From the NCBI RefSeq assembly GCF_014646655.1, contig NZ_BMNR01000001.1, positions 124,001 through 188,000 on the forward strand: DNA of 64,000 nucleotides. The letters run 5' to 3'. The notes below the pieces were generated by a model. It saw nothing but the letters and a program-made list of their open reading frames with translations, was not told the origin of the DNA and made no database searches. The stretch is from Yeosuana aromativorans (GTDB lineage: Bacteria; Bacteroidota; Bacteroidia; Flavobacteriales; Flavobacteriaceae). The position numbers and the translations under genes are program-made. Positions 45,663 through 54,372 of this stretch are shown here, one piece after another (position 1 is the first letter of the stretch; the number at the start of each line of letters is the position of its first letter).

Positions 45663-47024
45663 ATGAAAAAATCGGTTCTTTGGTCTTTACGTTTAGGATT
45701 TAGTTCTGCGCAAGCAAAATCTATTGAAGCATCGGGTTTTACGAATTTTTTAAACAACTCATTTAATGTTCCCGTTGACACCAAATTACCAGCCTGTTTA
45801 CAAGATGTCCCAAAAACAATCAAAGCCTACAGGGAACTCCGTAAGACAATCAAAAGCTTTTCAGCAGATGAGAAAAAGGCTTACAATTTAAGACAGCGCC
45901 AGGCGGCTATTGAACTTCAAAAATGGTGGCTTGATAAAATGATGCACTCAAACTATCCATTAATTGAAAACATGATATGCTTTTGGCACAACCATTTTGT
46001 CTCTACACAACAAAAAGTAAAAGTCAATTATTGGATTTACCAACACCACATGATTTTGAGACGGTATGCTTTTGGGAACTTTAAGACCTTGACCAAGGAA
46101 ATTATAAAATCCAATGCCATGATAAGCTATCTGGATAACGAAAAAAATAGGGACAATGCCTTTAACGAGAACTTAAGCAGAGAACTATTGGAACTGTTCA
46201 CCTTAGGTATTGGAAATTATACAGAAGATGACATAAAAAGTGGTGCCAAAGCATTAGCTGGCTTAAGCCACGGTGATGAATCCGGGATTTACAGACGCTT
46301 TTTTGAAAATAATGACCCCATTACTTATTTAGGAAAAACAGGCGTTTTTAAATTGGATGATATGATTGATATCATTTTTGATCAACCCGCCATACCCTAC
46401 TTAGTTACAAAAAAATTGATACAATGGTTTATCGAGGATGATCCTGAAGAGGAAATCATCAAAACTTTAGGAAACTATTTTAAGGAGGTTAATTTTGAAA
46501 TACAGCCCTTATTGGTTAAAATGTTTACTGAAACCTATGATCATGATATTGAGGGCAAGAAAATCAAAGACCCTTTACGGTATATTCTTCAATTAAAAAA
46601 TGAGTTGAATATTGCCATAGAAAAACCAGAACACATTCTCTTCTTTTTAAAACAACAAGGCATGGAACTCTTCAACCAACCCAATGTAAAAGGATGGGAT
46701 GGAGGAAATTCTTGGTTATCCTCACAGACTTACCTTCAGCGCAACAACGTTGCTGATTTGTTGTGCACGGGAAAAATGCTTCGTGGTAAAAAAACACAAA
46801 GCAAAACCAGACCAGAAATAAACCTTTATACTAGTTCCATGAACAACAAGGAGATTATAAAATCTCTTACAGATCGTTTGGTTTTTCAAGTTAGCAATGA
46901 TATGCAAACCGATATGGAAACACTTCTCAAATACGATTTTGATGCTAGCAGCCCAAATGCCAATGCTGCCGTTTTAAGAGTGTTTAATTACATTGTAAAA
47001 ACCCCTGAATTTCAAGTAATATAA
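45663..47024 (+). CDS. DUF1800 family protein
   Basis: A 453-residue protein matching the DUF1800 family: LWSLRLGFSSAQAKSIEASG at the start in place of the usual LLxRxxFG, WWLDKMMHSNYPLIENMICFWHNHF in two parts near residue 95 (the family's most conserved block), NFNENLSRELLELFTLGIGNYTEDD-like NENLSRELLELFTLG near 170, and the C-terminal GWDGGNSWLSSQTYLQR near 350. The function is unknown. DUF1800 genes are almost always followed by DUF1501 genes, as here with a 12-base gap. No signal peptide is evident. The pair is common in polysaccharide-degrading marine bacteria. Confidence 0.92.
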   Translation: MKKSVLWSLRLGFSSAQAKSIEASGFTNFLNNSFNVPVDTKLPACLQDVPKTIKAYRELRKTIKSFSADEKKAYNLRQRQAAIELQKWWLDKMMHSNYPLIENMICFWHNHFVSTQQKVKVNYWIYQHHMILRRYAFGNFKTLTKEIIKSNAMISYLDNEKNRDNAFNENLSRELLELFTLGIGNYTEDDIKSGAKALAGLSHGDESGIYRRFFENNDPITYLGKTGVFKLDDMIDIIFDQPAIPYLVTKKLIQWFIEDDPEEEIIKTLGNYFKEVNFEIQPLLVKMFTETYDHDIEGKKIKDPLRYILQLKNELNIAIEKPEHILFFLKQQGMELFNQPNVKGWDGGNSWLSSQTYLQRNNVADLLCTGKMLRGKKTQSKTRPEINLYTSSMNNKEIIKSLTDRLVFQVSNDMQTDMETLLKYDFDASSPNANAAVLRVFNYIVKTPEFQVI

Positions 47025-47036
47025 TTAGCAAACAAC

Positions 47037-48203
47037 ATGAACAGACGTCACTTTTTATCCGTTTCTGCAACATTTACAGGAGGTGCTTTAATAGTTCCCA
47101 ACTTCTTGTTTGCACTTAAAAACCAATCCTTTGTTAATGATAATTCACAATGTTTAGTATTCATTCAACTTAATGGTGGCAATGATGGACTCAACACCTT
47201 TATTCCATATGATGATCCCCTTTACAGCATTCTAAGGCCCAATATAGGTTTCTCAAAACATGAAGTTATCAATAAAAGCAACGGTATGGGGTTTCACCCC
47301 ATACTAAAAGGCATTTCAAATATCCAACAACGAGGTGACCTGAGTGTTATTCAGAACGTGGGATACTCTGAACCCAATCGGTCCCATTTTAGGAGCCAAG
47401 AAATATGGCAAACGGCTTCAGCATCAAACGAATATTTATCAAATGGCTGGCTTGGCAGGTATCTGGATTTGCAATGTAACGGGCATATGCCAACTGCGGG
47501 CATTAATTTGGATACCATTGATACCTTATCCTTAAAAGGGGAAGAACCTAATTTCATTACAGTAAAAAATGTAAGACAGTTCAAACCTAAGGATACCGAA
47601 ACAGAAACCGTGACACTTTCAGGTAATCCTCAATTGGACTTTGCCAGAAAAATATCCTATTCGGTTAATGAAGGAGCCGAAGAAATACAAGATGCCTTGA
47701 AACAATCGAAAACTGAAATAACCTATCCAAAGTCTGAATTAGCATCAAAAATGGAATGGATAGCCCGTTTAATAAAAGGGCATTTAAATTCAAAAGTATA
47801 TTACACCTCTCTTAATGGTTTTGATACGCACAATAACCAGTTAGGCATACATCATAATAAACTAAAAGAACTGGACGAAGCCGTCACCACATTTTATAAA
47901 GATTTGAAGGATGCCAAATTAATGGAACAAGTAACCCTTGTGATATTTTCAGAATTTGGAAGGCGCGTAAAGGATAATGGAAGCGGTACTGACCATGGAA
48001 CTGCTGCACCTATGCTCATTATTGGCGGACAAAACAAAGGAAAGGTACTTGGCAGCAACCCAGACTTAAACAATCTGGACAATGGTGATTTAGTTTATAA
48101 AACCGATTTTAGAAGTGTTTACGCCGCTCTTCTTAAAGAAAAAATGCAGTTTAACCCAAAAGATATTGGGTTAAATAACGACTTAGTAAAAGGGTTGTTT
48201 TAA
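47037..48203 (+). CDS. DUF1501 family protein with Tat-type signal
   Basis: A 388-residue protein with a twin-arginine signal (MNRRHFLSVSATFTGGALIV). The DUF1501 family is related to the alkaline phosphatase/sulfatase fold. Typical blocks are VFIQLNGGNDGLNTFIPYDD near residue 41, NRSHFRSQEIWQTA near 112, NGFDTHNNQ near 265, and FSEFGRRVKDNGSGTDHG near 305. Tat export implies folding, perhaps with a cofactor, before transport. Its partner is DUF1800. The reaction is not known. It is the last gene before the genomic island boundary. Confidence 0.92.
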   Translation: MNRRHFLSVSATFTGGALIVPNFLFALKNQSFVNDNSQCLVFIQLNGGNDGLNTFIPYDDPLYSILRPNIGFSKHEVINKSNGMGFHPILKGISNIQQRGDLSVIQNVGYSEPNRSHFRSQEIWQTASASNEYLSNGWLGRYLDLQCNGHMPTAGINLDTIDTLSLKGEEPNFITVKNVRQFKPKDTETETVTLSGNPQLDFARKISYSVNEGAEEIQDALKQSKTEITYPKSELASKMEWIARLIKGHLNSKVYYTSLNGFDTHNNQLGIHHNKLKELDEAVTTFYKDLKDAKLMEQVTLVIFSEFGRRVKDNGSGTDHGTAAPMLIIGGQNKGKVLGSNPDLNNLDNGDLVYKTDFRSVYAALLKEKMQFNPKDIGLNNDLVKGLF

Positions 48204-48278
48204 AGTATCACTAAAATCTAATTTTGTAAAGCTATATTCCAACAGCTTTTAAAAACTTTCATTTTATATATAACCCAT

Positions 48279-48311
48279 AAAAAAAGGTTTCAAGTGATTG
48301 AAACCTTTTTT
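48279..48311. terminator. rho-independent terminator
   Basis: AAAAAAGGTTTCAA, GTGA loop, TTGAAACCTTTTTT. The stem is perfect and has A and T runs at its ends. It lies between the DUF1501 stop and the tRNA-Met 3' end, so it can serve the rightward operon and the leftward tRNA. Confidence 0.88.
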
Positions 48312-48315
48312 CTTG

Positions 48316-48358
48316 TAGCGGGAACTGGACTCGAACCAGTGACCTTCGGGTTATGAGC
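48316..48358 (-). tRNA. tRNA-Met(CAT), 3' fragment only (attachment site)
   Basis: Read on the minus strand, the fragment starts at GG, then the anticodon loop CTCATAA (anticodon at 48353-48355), the variable region, a perfect T arm ACTGG-TTCGAGT-CCAGT, and the acceptor 3' half TCCCGCT with discriminator A. CCA is not encoded. The 5' anticodon stem, D arm and 5' acceptor half are replaced by AT-rich DNA. This is the classic left-over of integration into a tRNA 3' end. An intact tRNA-Met is expected at the far right end of the island. It could also be decoded as tRNA-Ile2. Confidence 0.85.
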
Positions 48359-48369
48359 CTAAAGATTAC

Positions 48370-48460
48370 AAAATCAATTTTAATTAAACAAACTTAAAAT
48401 CAATTACTTACACGACTAATGATTTTCTTTGATCGCAATTAATACTATCTAAAATCAAAT
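48370..48460. repeat. three AAAATCAA(T/A)-type direct repeats beside the att site
   Basis: AAAATCAATT occurs at 48370 and 48396, and AAAATCAAAT at 48451. All are in the same direction between the tRNA fragment and the integrase. In AT-rich DNA part of this may be chance. Arm-type or excisionase binding sites are possible. Confidence 0.3.
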
Positions 48461-48461
48461 T

Positions 48462-48630
48462 ATTCTGTACCTATTCTGTACCCATTTTTTAATTATTTTT
48501 ATTATCTTTATACTAACATAAAATACTTTGTAAATTATAGTTAAAATAGGCATTTCCATAAAAATGTACAACAGAATATTGGCGTCTTTACTTTGTGTTT
48601 TCAAACACTGATTCTGTACCCATTTTTTAA
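48462..48630. repeat. ATTCTGTACC direct repeats upstream of the integrase
   Basis: ATTCTGTACC occurs at 48462, 48473 and 48611. The last two are followed by CATTTTTTAA, so they agree over 19-20 bases. Repeats of this kind between an attachment site and the integrase gene are typical arm-type integrase or excisionase sites. They may also regulate the integrase promoter. Confidence 0.5.
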
Positions 48631-48671
48631 ATTATTTAAATTACACTAATACTAATTATAAAACGAGGCTT

Positions 48672-50003
48672 ATGTCATCCATAAAAATTGTAATTCGTAA
48701 AAACAAACTGCGTAAAGATGGTACTGTACCATTAGCATTAAGAATTAGCAAAGATTATAAAACGAACTATAGCTTTATAGGTATATATATCTATGAAAAG
48801 GATTGGGATGAAGTAAAAGGAAAAGTGAAAAGAACACACCCTAATTCTCAAAAAATCAATAATTTTTTATTGAAAAAATTGACTGAAGCTAATGATATTT
48901 CTTTCGAAGTCAATGACAGAATTTCCAGTAAAGAAATGAAAAAAAAAGTGGTCGGGCCAGGTGGTCAGAAATCTTTTTTTTCAGTTGCGGGGGAACGAAT
49001 AGAGACTAAATACAATCGCGGTACATTCTCTGTTGCAAAGTCAGAATTGTCCATCCTTTATAATTTAGAAGAGTTTATTACTTTAAAACGTTCGTTAAAT
49101 AAATCAGAAATAATTAGCGGTATAAAAAATCGCAGAAAGGAACGTATAAGTAATGGTAGAAAAGCTGAATATTCCTTTATAGATGCAGTTGCATATTTTA
49201 AGAAAAACCAAAAACTCAATTTCCTAGATATTGATGAAGCTTTTATTAAAAAATATAAAACATTTTGCATTACTTACCTGGGACATAAAACTCGAACAAT
49301 AACTAATCAACTTATTTTTATCCGTACCCTTTTTAATATCGCTATCAAAGAAAATGTCATTGATATTAAATTTTATCCCTTTGCCAATGAAAAAGAAAAA
49401 ATTAAGATAGGAACTAGCCATAAAATCGGACTGACTATAGAAGAGATAGAACGAATTGAAAATTTGGAATTAGAAAAATGGTCTTCTATTTGGCATACAC
49501 GTAATGTATGGCTTGTAGCCTTCTATTTTGCTGGCATTCGCATTTCAGACATAGTACAATTAAGATGGTCTGACTTTAAAGATAATCGTTTGTTCTATAT
49601 AATGAACAAGAATGAAAAACCTTTGAGCTTAAAAATCCCTGACAAAGCAGATATTATATTAAAGTTCTATAAAAAGGAAAGTAATCAAAATAATGGTTAT
49701 GTATTCCCGTTTTTAAGGAATGCGGATTGCAACAATGCTGAAGATATTTTTATAAAAACTAGAAATGCCACAAAATTGTTCAATAAGTTTTTAAAACGTA
49801 TTGCTCTACTTTGCGATATTGATAAAAATCTCTCAAATCATATTTCTAGACATAGTTTTGGAAACATTGCTGGGGATAAGATTAACCCATTAATGCTACA
49901 GAAATTATACCGCCACAGCGATTTAAAAACAACCTTAAATTATCAGGCAAATTTTATTCATAGAGATACCGATGATGCTTTAGATAGTGTTGTTAATTTT
50001 TAG
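48672..50003 (+). CDS. tyrosine recombinase (phage-type integrase)
   Basis: A 443-residue protein of the Bacteroidota Tn/ICE integrase type. The N-terminus (SSIKIVIRKNKLRKDGTVPL) is an Arm-DNA-binding domain, residues 150-240 a SAM-like core-binding domain, and 255-430 the catalytic domain: AGIRISDIVQLRW with the first catalytic Arg, NHISRHSFGN with HxxRH, and LYRHSDLKTTLNYQ with the nucleophile Tyr. All catalytic residues are present. It lies 310 bases from the truncated tRNA-Met, reading away from it, so it is very likely the enzyme that inserted this island. Confidence 0.95.
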   Translation: MSSIKIVIRKNKLRKDGTVPLALRISKDYKTNYSFIGIYIYEKDWDEVKGKVKRTHPNSQKINNFLLKKLTEANDISFEVNDRISSKEMKKKVVGPGGQKSFFSVAGERIETKYNRGTFSVAKSELSILYNLEEFITLKRSLNKSEIISGIKNRRKERISNGRKAEYSFIDAVAYFKKNQKLNFLDIDEAFIKKYKTFCITYLGHKTRTITNQLIFIRTLFNIAIKENVIDIKFYPFANEKEKIKIGTSHKIGLTIEEIERIENLELEKWSSIWHTRNVWLVAFYFAGIRISDIVQLRWSDFKDNRLFYIMNKNEKPLSLKIPDKADIILKFYKKESNQNNGYVFPFLRNADCNNAEDIFIKTRNATKLFNKFLKRIALLCDIDKNLSNHISRHSFGNIAGDKINPLMLQKLYRHSDLKTTLNYQANFIHRDTDDALDSVVNF

Positions 50004-50457
50004 AGAGATGGATTGTCCTTCTTTTAAAACTCTTAATTGATTTCTGTTTTAGTTAATTAAATTAAGTACAATAAGAATTTTTAATTTTTAATAATTTTAG
50101 TTTGCTTACATTAGAATACTTGATATTAAAATTAAATAATTACCCCTAACCAATTTCTATATTTAAAACCTCTAATTTATTTATAAAATTTGAAGGCCGG
50201 CGTAGCTTAAGGAATTTTGAGATCCATATTGGGACTCGATATCCTAAATTAAACTCAATGAAGTTTACTTTGAGTTTAGATGGAGTTCAATTTAAATGAA
50301 AACATGGTTGTTATTTAAATAACTTATTTTATATTTATCAAATAAGTACTAAGCATTCTCCTAGTTTAGTTGGTAAAATTAATTATATAGCATAAATATC
50401 CTTCATTGGGTATCTTATCGCAATCGTTTATTTTAGATTTTTATATAATTAATTTTA
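50004..50457. other. intergenic region after the integrase
   Basis: These 454 AT-rich bases contain a hairpin at 50250-50278 and, near 50195-50245, a short patch of higher G+C with GGCCGGCGTAGC. I recognise no gene or RNA. Confidence 0.4.
50250..50278. repeat. inverted repeat (9-base stem)
   Basis: TAAACTCAA (50250-50258) pairs with TTGAGTTTA (50270-50278) across an 11-base loop. No T-run follows, so it is not a standard terminator. It may be a protein-binding or RNA structure. Confidence 0.4.
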
Positions 50458-52056
50458 ATGTCTATGAAAATTATATCTCACAAAAGCATAATTTTATTAT
50501 TGCTCCTATTATTTAGTTATACAAGTTTTTTTTCTCAACAAAGTCAAGACAGTATGCAAGTAACCGATCCTGTCTCAAAACCACCAAAGCCCCCTAAAAA
50601 TCAGCTAACAGATGATGAATATGCTAAAGTTTTAAATATTCAATTTTCAAATATTGTTTCAGGACAGTCTAATAACTCATTAGGGAACTTTGCTTCAATA
50701 AATATTGAAGACTCTTCTTTAGAATTTGCACCTACTATTATTACTAAAGGCGGCAGATTATTTGTTGCAGAATTTAAAGCTGGTGTTTCAGATGGGATAT
50801 CATCGGTTTTTAGTAATTCAAAGCTAAATACAAATATTTCTTTAAAAGCTAATTATCATTTTATTGACCCCTCTAAATCGTCTAAAGTAGGAGTAAAAAA
50901 CTTGCATATTAGAAAACAATATGAAGAAAAATTAATAAAAGAACAAAAAGAAAATATTGATTTTATTAGGAACCAAAAATTAGCGTCGTTAAAAAATGAA
51001 ATTTCTGAAAATGAAATTGAGTATAATAAAAATTTAAATGCAATAGAAATAGAGAATGACTCTGAGCTAAGAATAAATAATTATAAATTAAGCGTAGACA
51101 TCAAGACTGAAGAACTTAAAAAGAAAAAAGGAGAAATAGAATCATTACCAAATAATGCCGAAAGAGAGTATAAAACCAAACAAAAGCAAAAAGAAATAAA
51201 TGATTTACAAATAGAAATAAATGATTTAAATATCAAAATTCTAACTGAGAAATTATCTGAAAAAAGATTAGATATACTAAAAAACAAAAATATTATTGTT
51301 AAAAGGAAAATAGATTCATTAAGCGATCTAGTTAAAACGTTTAATGCCGAAATTGAGATTTTAGAATCAAATATAAAATTAGTCTCTAAATATAAATCTA
51401 ACAAAATAGAATTTGATGTAACCCAGTTTGCTTTAAGATGGTTCAGTCTCTCATATGAAGTAAGTAGTGATAAGTTTAAATTATTTGATTCATCGAAAAA
51501 CTTAGATAGCCAAATTATGAAAGAAGAATTTGTAAGTCATGTATTTGGGGTTCAATATTCTTGGTATAACTGGAATTCGACTGATTCTTTTAAAACGTTC
51601 TATTGGACAAATGGGCTAAACTTCAGCTATACTAATAATTTTGGAGATTTAACTAAACTAGAAATTAGTGAAACACAAGAATTTGGCACAACATTAGGAG
51701 AAAGAAATTCCACTACAAAATTCAATGTCTACACAGGTGATTATAAAGAAAAAATCAAAGGAGTCGAATTATATTCCGATTTCTACTATTTTTTATTTCA
51801 TAATAATCAAGCAGCTTTTCACATAAACCCTCAATATGTGTTTCTAGACAACCTAAAACCTAGATTAAACTTTGGGCTAGGTTTATTATTTGCTCTCAAG
51901 GATGTAAAAAAAGAAAATAAATCAATAGTTAATGCCGAACTATACTATAATTTTCTCGACTTATTCAAAAGTACTGACACAGATTACAAACTATTTGAAA
52001 GAAACGATATTGGTATACGCCTTACTTTTCCAATAAATTTTCTAAATAAAATCTAA
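50458..52056 (+). CDS. secreted protein with central coiled coil, function unknown
   Basis: A 532-residue protein with a signal peptide (SIILLLLLLFSYTSFFSQ). Residues 20-130 form a beta-rich part (DDEYAKVLNIQFSNI, TIITKGGRLFVAEFKAG). Residues 150-310 are a strong Lys/Glu/Asn-rich coiled coil (KLIKEQKENIDFIRNQKLAS). Residues 320-532 are strand-rich with many aromatic residues (HVFGVQYSWYNW, FYWTNGLNFSYTNNFG), as in an outer-membrane barrel. I recognise no family. It is island cargo, just after the integrase, and very AT-rich. Confidence 0.65.
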   Translation: MSMKIISHKSIILLLLLLFSYTSFFSQQSQDSMQVTDPVSKPPKPPKNQLTDDEYAKVLNIQFSNIVSGQSNNSLGNFASINIEDSSLEFAPTIITKGGRLFVAEFKAGVSDGISSVFSNSKLNTNISLKANYHFIDPSKSSKVGVKNLHIRKQYEEKLIKEQKENIDFIRNQKLASLKNEISENEIEYNKNLNAIEIENDSELRINNYKLSVDIKTEELKKKKGEIESLPNNAEREYKTKQKQKEINDLQIEINDLNIKILTEKLSEKRLDILKNKNIIVKRKIDSLSDLVKTFNAEIEILESNIKLVSKYKSNKIEFDVTQFALRWFSLSYEVSSDKFKLFDSSKNLDSQIMKEEFVSHVFGVQYSWYNWNSTDSFKTFYWTNGLNFSYTNNFGDLTKLEISETQEFGTTLGERNSTTKFNVYTGDYKEKIKGVELYSDFYYFLFHNNQAAFHINPQYVFLDNLKPRLNFGLGLLFALKDVKKENKSIVNAELYYNFLDLFKSTDTDYKLFERNDIGIRLTFPINFLNKI

Positions 52057-52074
52057 TCCTTAAAAATATTCATC

Positions 52075-52290
52075 ATGGCAGTATTAAAATTTGAAAATGA
52101 CAATACCACTTTCACAGTAAAACACAGAGCAGTTTGTGAAAACAATAACAGACATTACAAAGGAAGTTGGCGCACAGATTACGACCATGCTGTAAAGGAC
52201 GCAAATAGACATTCAGATAACAATCCACTACATGAAGTCTGGATAGAAACATTGCAAACTCAAAGAATGATTACCAAAATGTCTAAATAA
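52075..52290 (+). CDS. small hypothetical protein (71 residues)
   Basis: A small soluble, charged protein (MAVLKFENDNTTFTVKHR, later HAVKDANRHSDNNPLHEVWIE split here for length). It has no signal, no membrane segment and no known motif. It begins 18 bases after the coiled-coil protein gene on the same strand, so it is probably co-transcribed with it. The frame is supported by position and composition only. Confidence 0.5.
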   Translation: MAVLKFENDNTTFTVKHRAVCENNNRHYKGSWRTDYDHAVKDANRHSDNNPLHEVWIETLQTQRMITKMSK

Positions 52291-53041
52291 TAGATATCTC
52301 AAAAATTTTAGGAATTGCTGTTTTTTTTTCAAAAACTTCCTTCCACTGTATTTAAACCAAATTAGAAATAGAAAAATAACTTTATTTTATTTATATAATA
52401 TTTTTCGACTGGATTCAAACCTGACTCATAATTCTTAATTTTATAAGGGTTTTGCTATGTTAATTAATGTAAGGTGTTACAATAACGACCTTTTTAATTG
52501 AATTAGTTTGCTGAATATTGTCTTTCTATCTGACATAAATGTACGAAATTCTAAAGAACAAATGAAGTTAATGATTATCAAAACTTATGAAATTTTCTTA
52601 AAATAATTTCTTCGATAGCGACTTCAACATTCCGTTAACTTTGTGTAAATCTGAGTGTAATCATACCGTTGAAGAATTAAAGATTTGGAATTACAATGAC
52701 CTAGGTACTCATAAATGGGGAGATTTAAAAACTTAAAGATAAAAAGTTATTTTAGATGCAATTGAGCTATAAAAGTACAAACAAAAAATTATTGATTTGT
52801 AATAATAAAACATCGTTTTTACAGCTTTAAAATCAAATGTAAATGTACATGTTGTAGTGTATTACCCTCTTGCTTTTTCCTAAGATTTTCAATGATATTT
52901 ACAAAGAGTTTGCACTGAAACAATTGTTTCTATAATGATAGCTGTATTTTATTCAGTAAAACTTACTGAAATCGTATTTAAAACTTTAAAAGTTGTATAA
53001 AATTTGAAACTAGGTTTTTTTTTAATTTCTTTTAAGAATAA
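52291..53041. other. intergenic region with a possible gene remnant
   Basis: This 751-base AT-rich gap separates convergent genes. It contains a coding-like fragment at 52602-52736 and no hairpin I would call a terminator. Confidence 0.45.
52602..52736 (+). pseudogene. possible remnant of a small gene
   Basis: A 44-codon open stretch without a start codon reads NNFFDSDFNIPLTL then CKSECNHTVEELKIWNYN and DLGTHKWGDLKT before TAA at 52734. Its residue mix looks protein-like, and an ATG frame (MKLMIIKTYEIFLK) stops one frame away just upstream at about 52562-52606, as a frameshifted start would. No family is recognised. This is weak evidence. Confidence 0.2.
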
Positions 53042-54334
53042 TTAGCGACTAAACATTTTCTTAAATTGATAAAAGAATCTTTCAATTAACCTTAAATCTT
53101 CCGTAATAATCTCAGCACTACCTTTCATTTCTTGTTTGAAATCTATTTTTTTATTATAAGAAGTGATTAGGGGTTGTGGTAAATCTACATCAATTAAATA
53201 TAATCCATCTTTGTTTGGAATAATTGAAATATTTTTAACGATACCATTGATTACACCAAATTCGGCATCAGGATAGTTTTCTATTTTAATATTTACCTTT
53301 TGTCCAATTTCAACTTTACCAGAATTTTGACTAGGAGTTTTTAATTTCGCTATATAAGAAGAATTTTTAACAGGAATAACAGTAAAAACCAAATCTCCTT
53401 GGTTAACAGTTTGGTTTATATTCCAATAATTTAAAAAAGCAACTTTGCCTGTAATATTAGATTTTAAAACATATAGATTTTCCCAATCTCTTATGGCTTT
53501 TTTGAGTAGATTAAATGATTGAATGACATTTTTAAGTAATGTCATTTCTTCTTTTATTCTATTTATTTCTGTTCCTTTCGAGGTTTTTGAAGCATTGCTT
53601 ATATTTTCTCTAATTTGTGATATTGACGATTCAAAATTCTTATAATTACGCTCAGCCTGTACATATTCCAACTGCTTACTTTCATAATCTTGTGAAGAAA
53701 TTATACCTTTGTCAAATAAGGATTTATTACGCTGTAAATCCTTATTTTTAAAATCTAATTCTGTTTTATTAATCTCTTTTTGGGACTGCAAGCTTTTAAG
53801 TCTCTTGTTTAGTTCAAAAATCGAATAATTGTTTGCTTTAGCCTCATTTGAATATGGCTTCAGTTCTTTATTCAGTTTGTATTGAATATAACTATTTTCA
53901 AACAGAGCATATTGGGATTCAATATCACCTAAAAATAAAATTGGCAAATTATCAATTGGAAAACTAAACGACTTGTTATTGATTTGAATGGTGTTTATTA
54001 CAGATTTTAATTTATATACATCTTTATAGTTTGCGGTATTTTCAATAACAGCCAAAACCTGATTATTATTCACCTTTTCATTGTCTTTAACCAAAATAGC
54101 GTTAAATTTTCCGGTGATTTTAGCATATTCTTTTTGTGGAGGTATTTGAGTAGTTATTAATGCTTCAGAAATAATAATATCAGGATACTTGACAAACCAA
54201 GATAAAAATAACAACAATAAAATCAACGCCAAAAATATAACATTTCCCCAGCGGATCATCCAATGTGGTACAGTAGTTAGTATGTCCTGTACTTCCTCGC
54301 TCCTTAATTCTAAGTCTTCTATTTTATTATTCAT
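53042..54334 (-). CDS. HlyD-family periplasmic adaptor (peptide export)
   Basis: A 430-residue membrane fusion protein. A single transmembrane segment (VIFLALILLLLFLSWFV) at about 33-49 is followed by a lipoyl-type half-motif (KITGKFNAILVKDNEKVNNN), a long coiled coil at about 150-270 (LKSLQSQKEINKTELDFK), the second half (LKSNITGKVAFLNYW, NQGDLVFTVIP) and a beta-barrel (GQKVNIKIENYPDAEFG). Such adaptors link a peptidase-containing ABC exporter to an outer-membrane channel. It follows the ABC gene by 38 bases as the last gene of the operon. No TolC-like gene is in the cluster. Confidence 0.92.
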   Translation of the reverse strand: MNNKIEDLELRSEEVQDILTTVPHWMIRWGNVIFLALILLLLFLSWFVKYPDIIISEALITTQIPPQKEYAKITGKFNAILVKDNEKVNNNQVLAVIENTANYKDVYKLKSVINTIQINNKSFSFPIDNLPILFLGDIESQYALFENSYIQYKLNKELKPYSNEAKANNYSIFELNKRLKSLQSQKEINKTELDFKNKDLQRNKSLFDKGIISSQDYESKQLEYVQAERNYKNFESSISQIRENISNASKTSKGTEINRIKEEMTLLKNVIQSFNLLKKAIRDWENLYVLKSNITGKVAFLNYWNINQTVNQGDLVFTVIPVKNSSYIAKLKTPSQNSGKVEIGQKVNIKIENYPDAEFGVINGIVKNISIIPNKDGLYLIDVDLPQPLITSYNKKIDFKQEMKGSAEIITEDLRLIERFFYQFKKMFSR

Positions 54335-54372
54335 CGTTTTACAAGCATTAGCGAAAAGTAAAATACTGATTT

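Larger units (their letters stand above)
48204..48671. other. left boundary of a genomic island
   Basis: The region holds a terminator, a truncated tRNA-Met fragment, three copies of ATTCTGTACC and three of an AAAATCAA repeat, then the integrase gene. No other gene is seen. Confidence 0.65.

Noticed and set aside
48361-48671. A CRISPR-like array from the repeated ATTCTGTACC and AAAATCAA units
   Set aside because: Repeats are too short and unevenly spaced, and no cas genes are present. Integrase-binding sites are more likely.
52408-52430. ACTGGATTCAAACC resembles the tRNA-Met T-arm fragment at the left att site, as if a second att copy ended a small 4-kb island
   Set aside because: Only about 11 of 14 bases agree, and the anticodon loop and acceptor parts are absent. 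Integration with this integrase should leave a near-exact copy.
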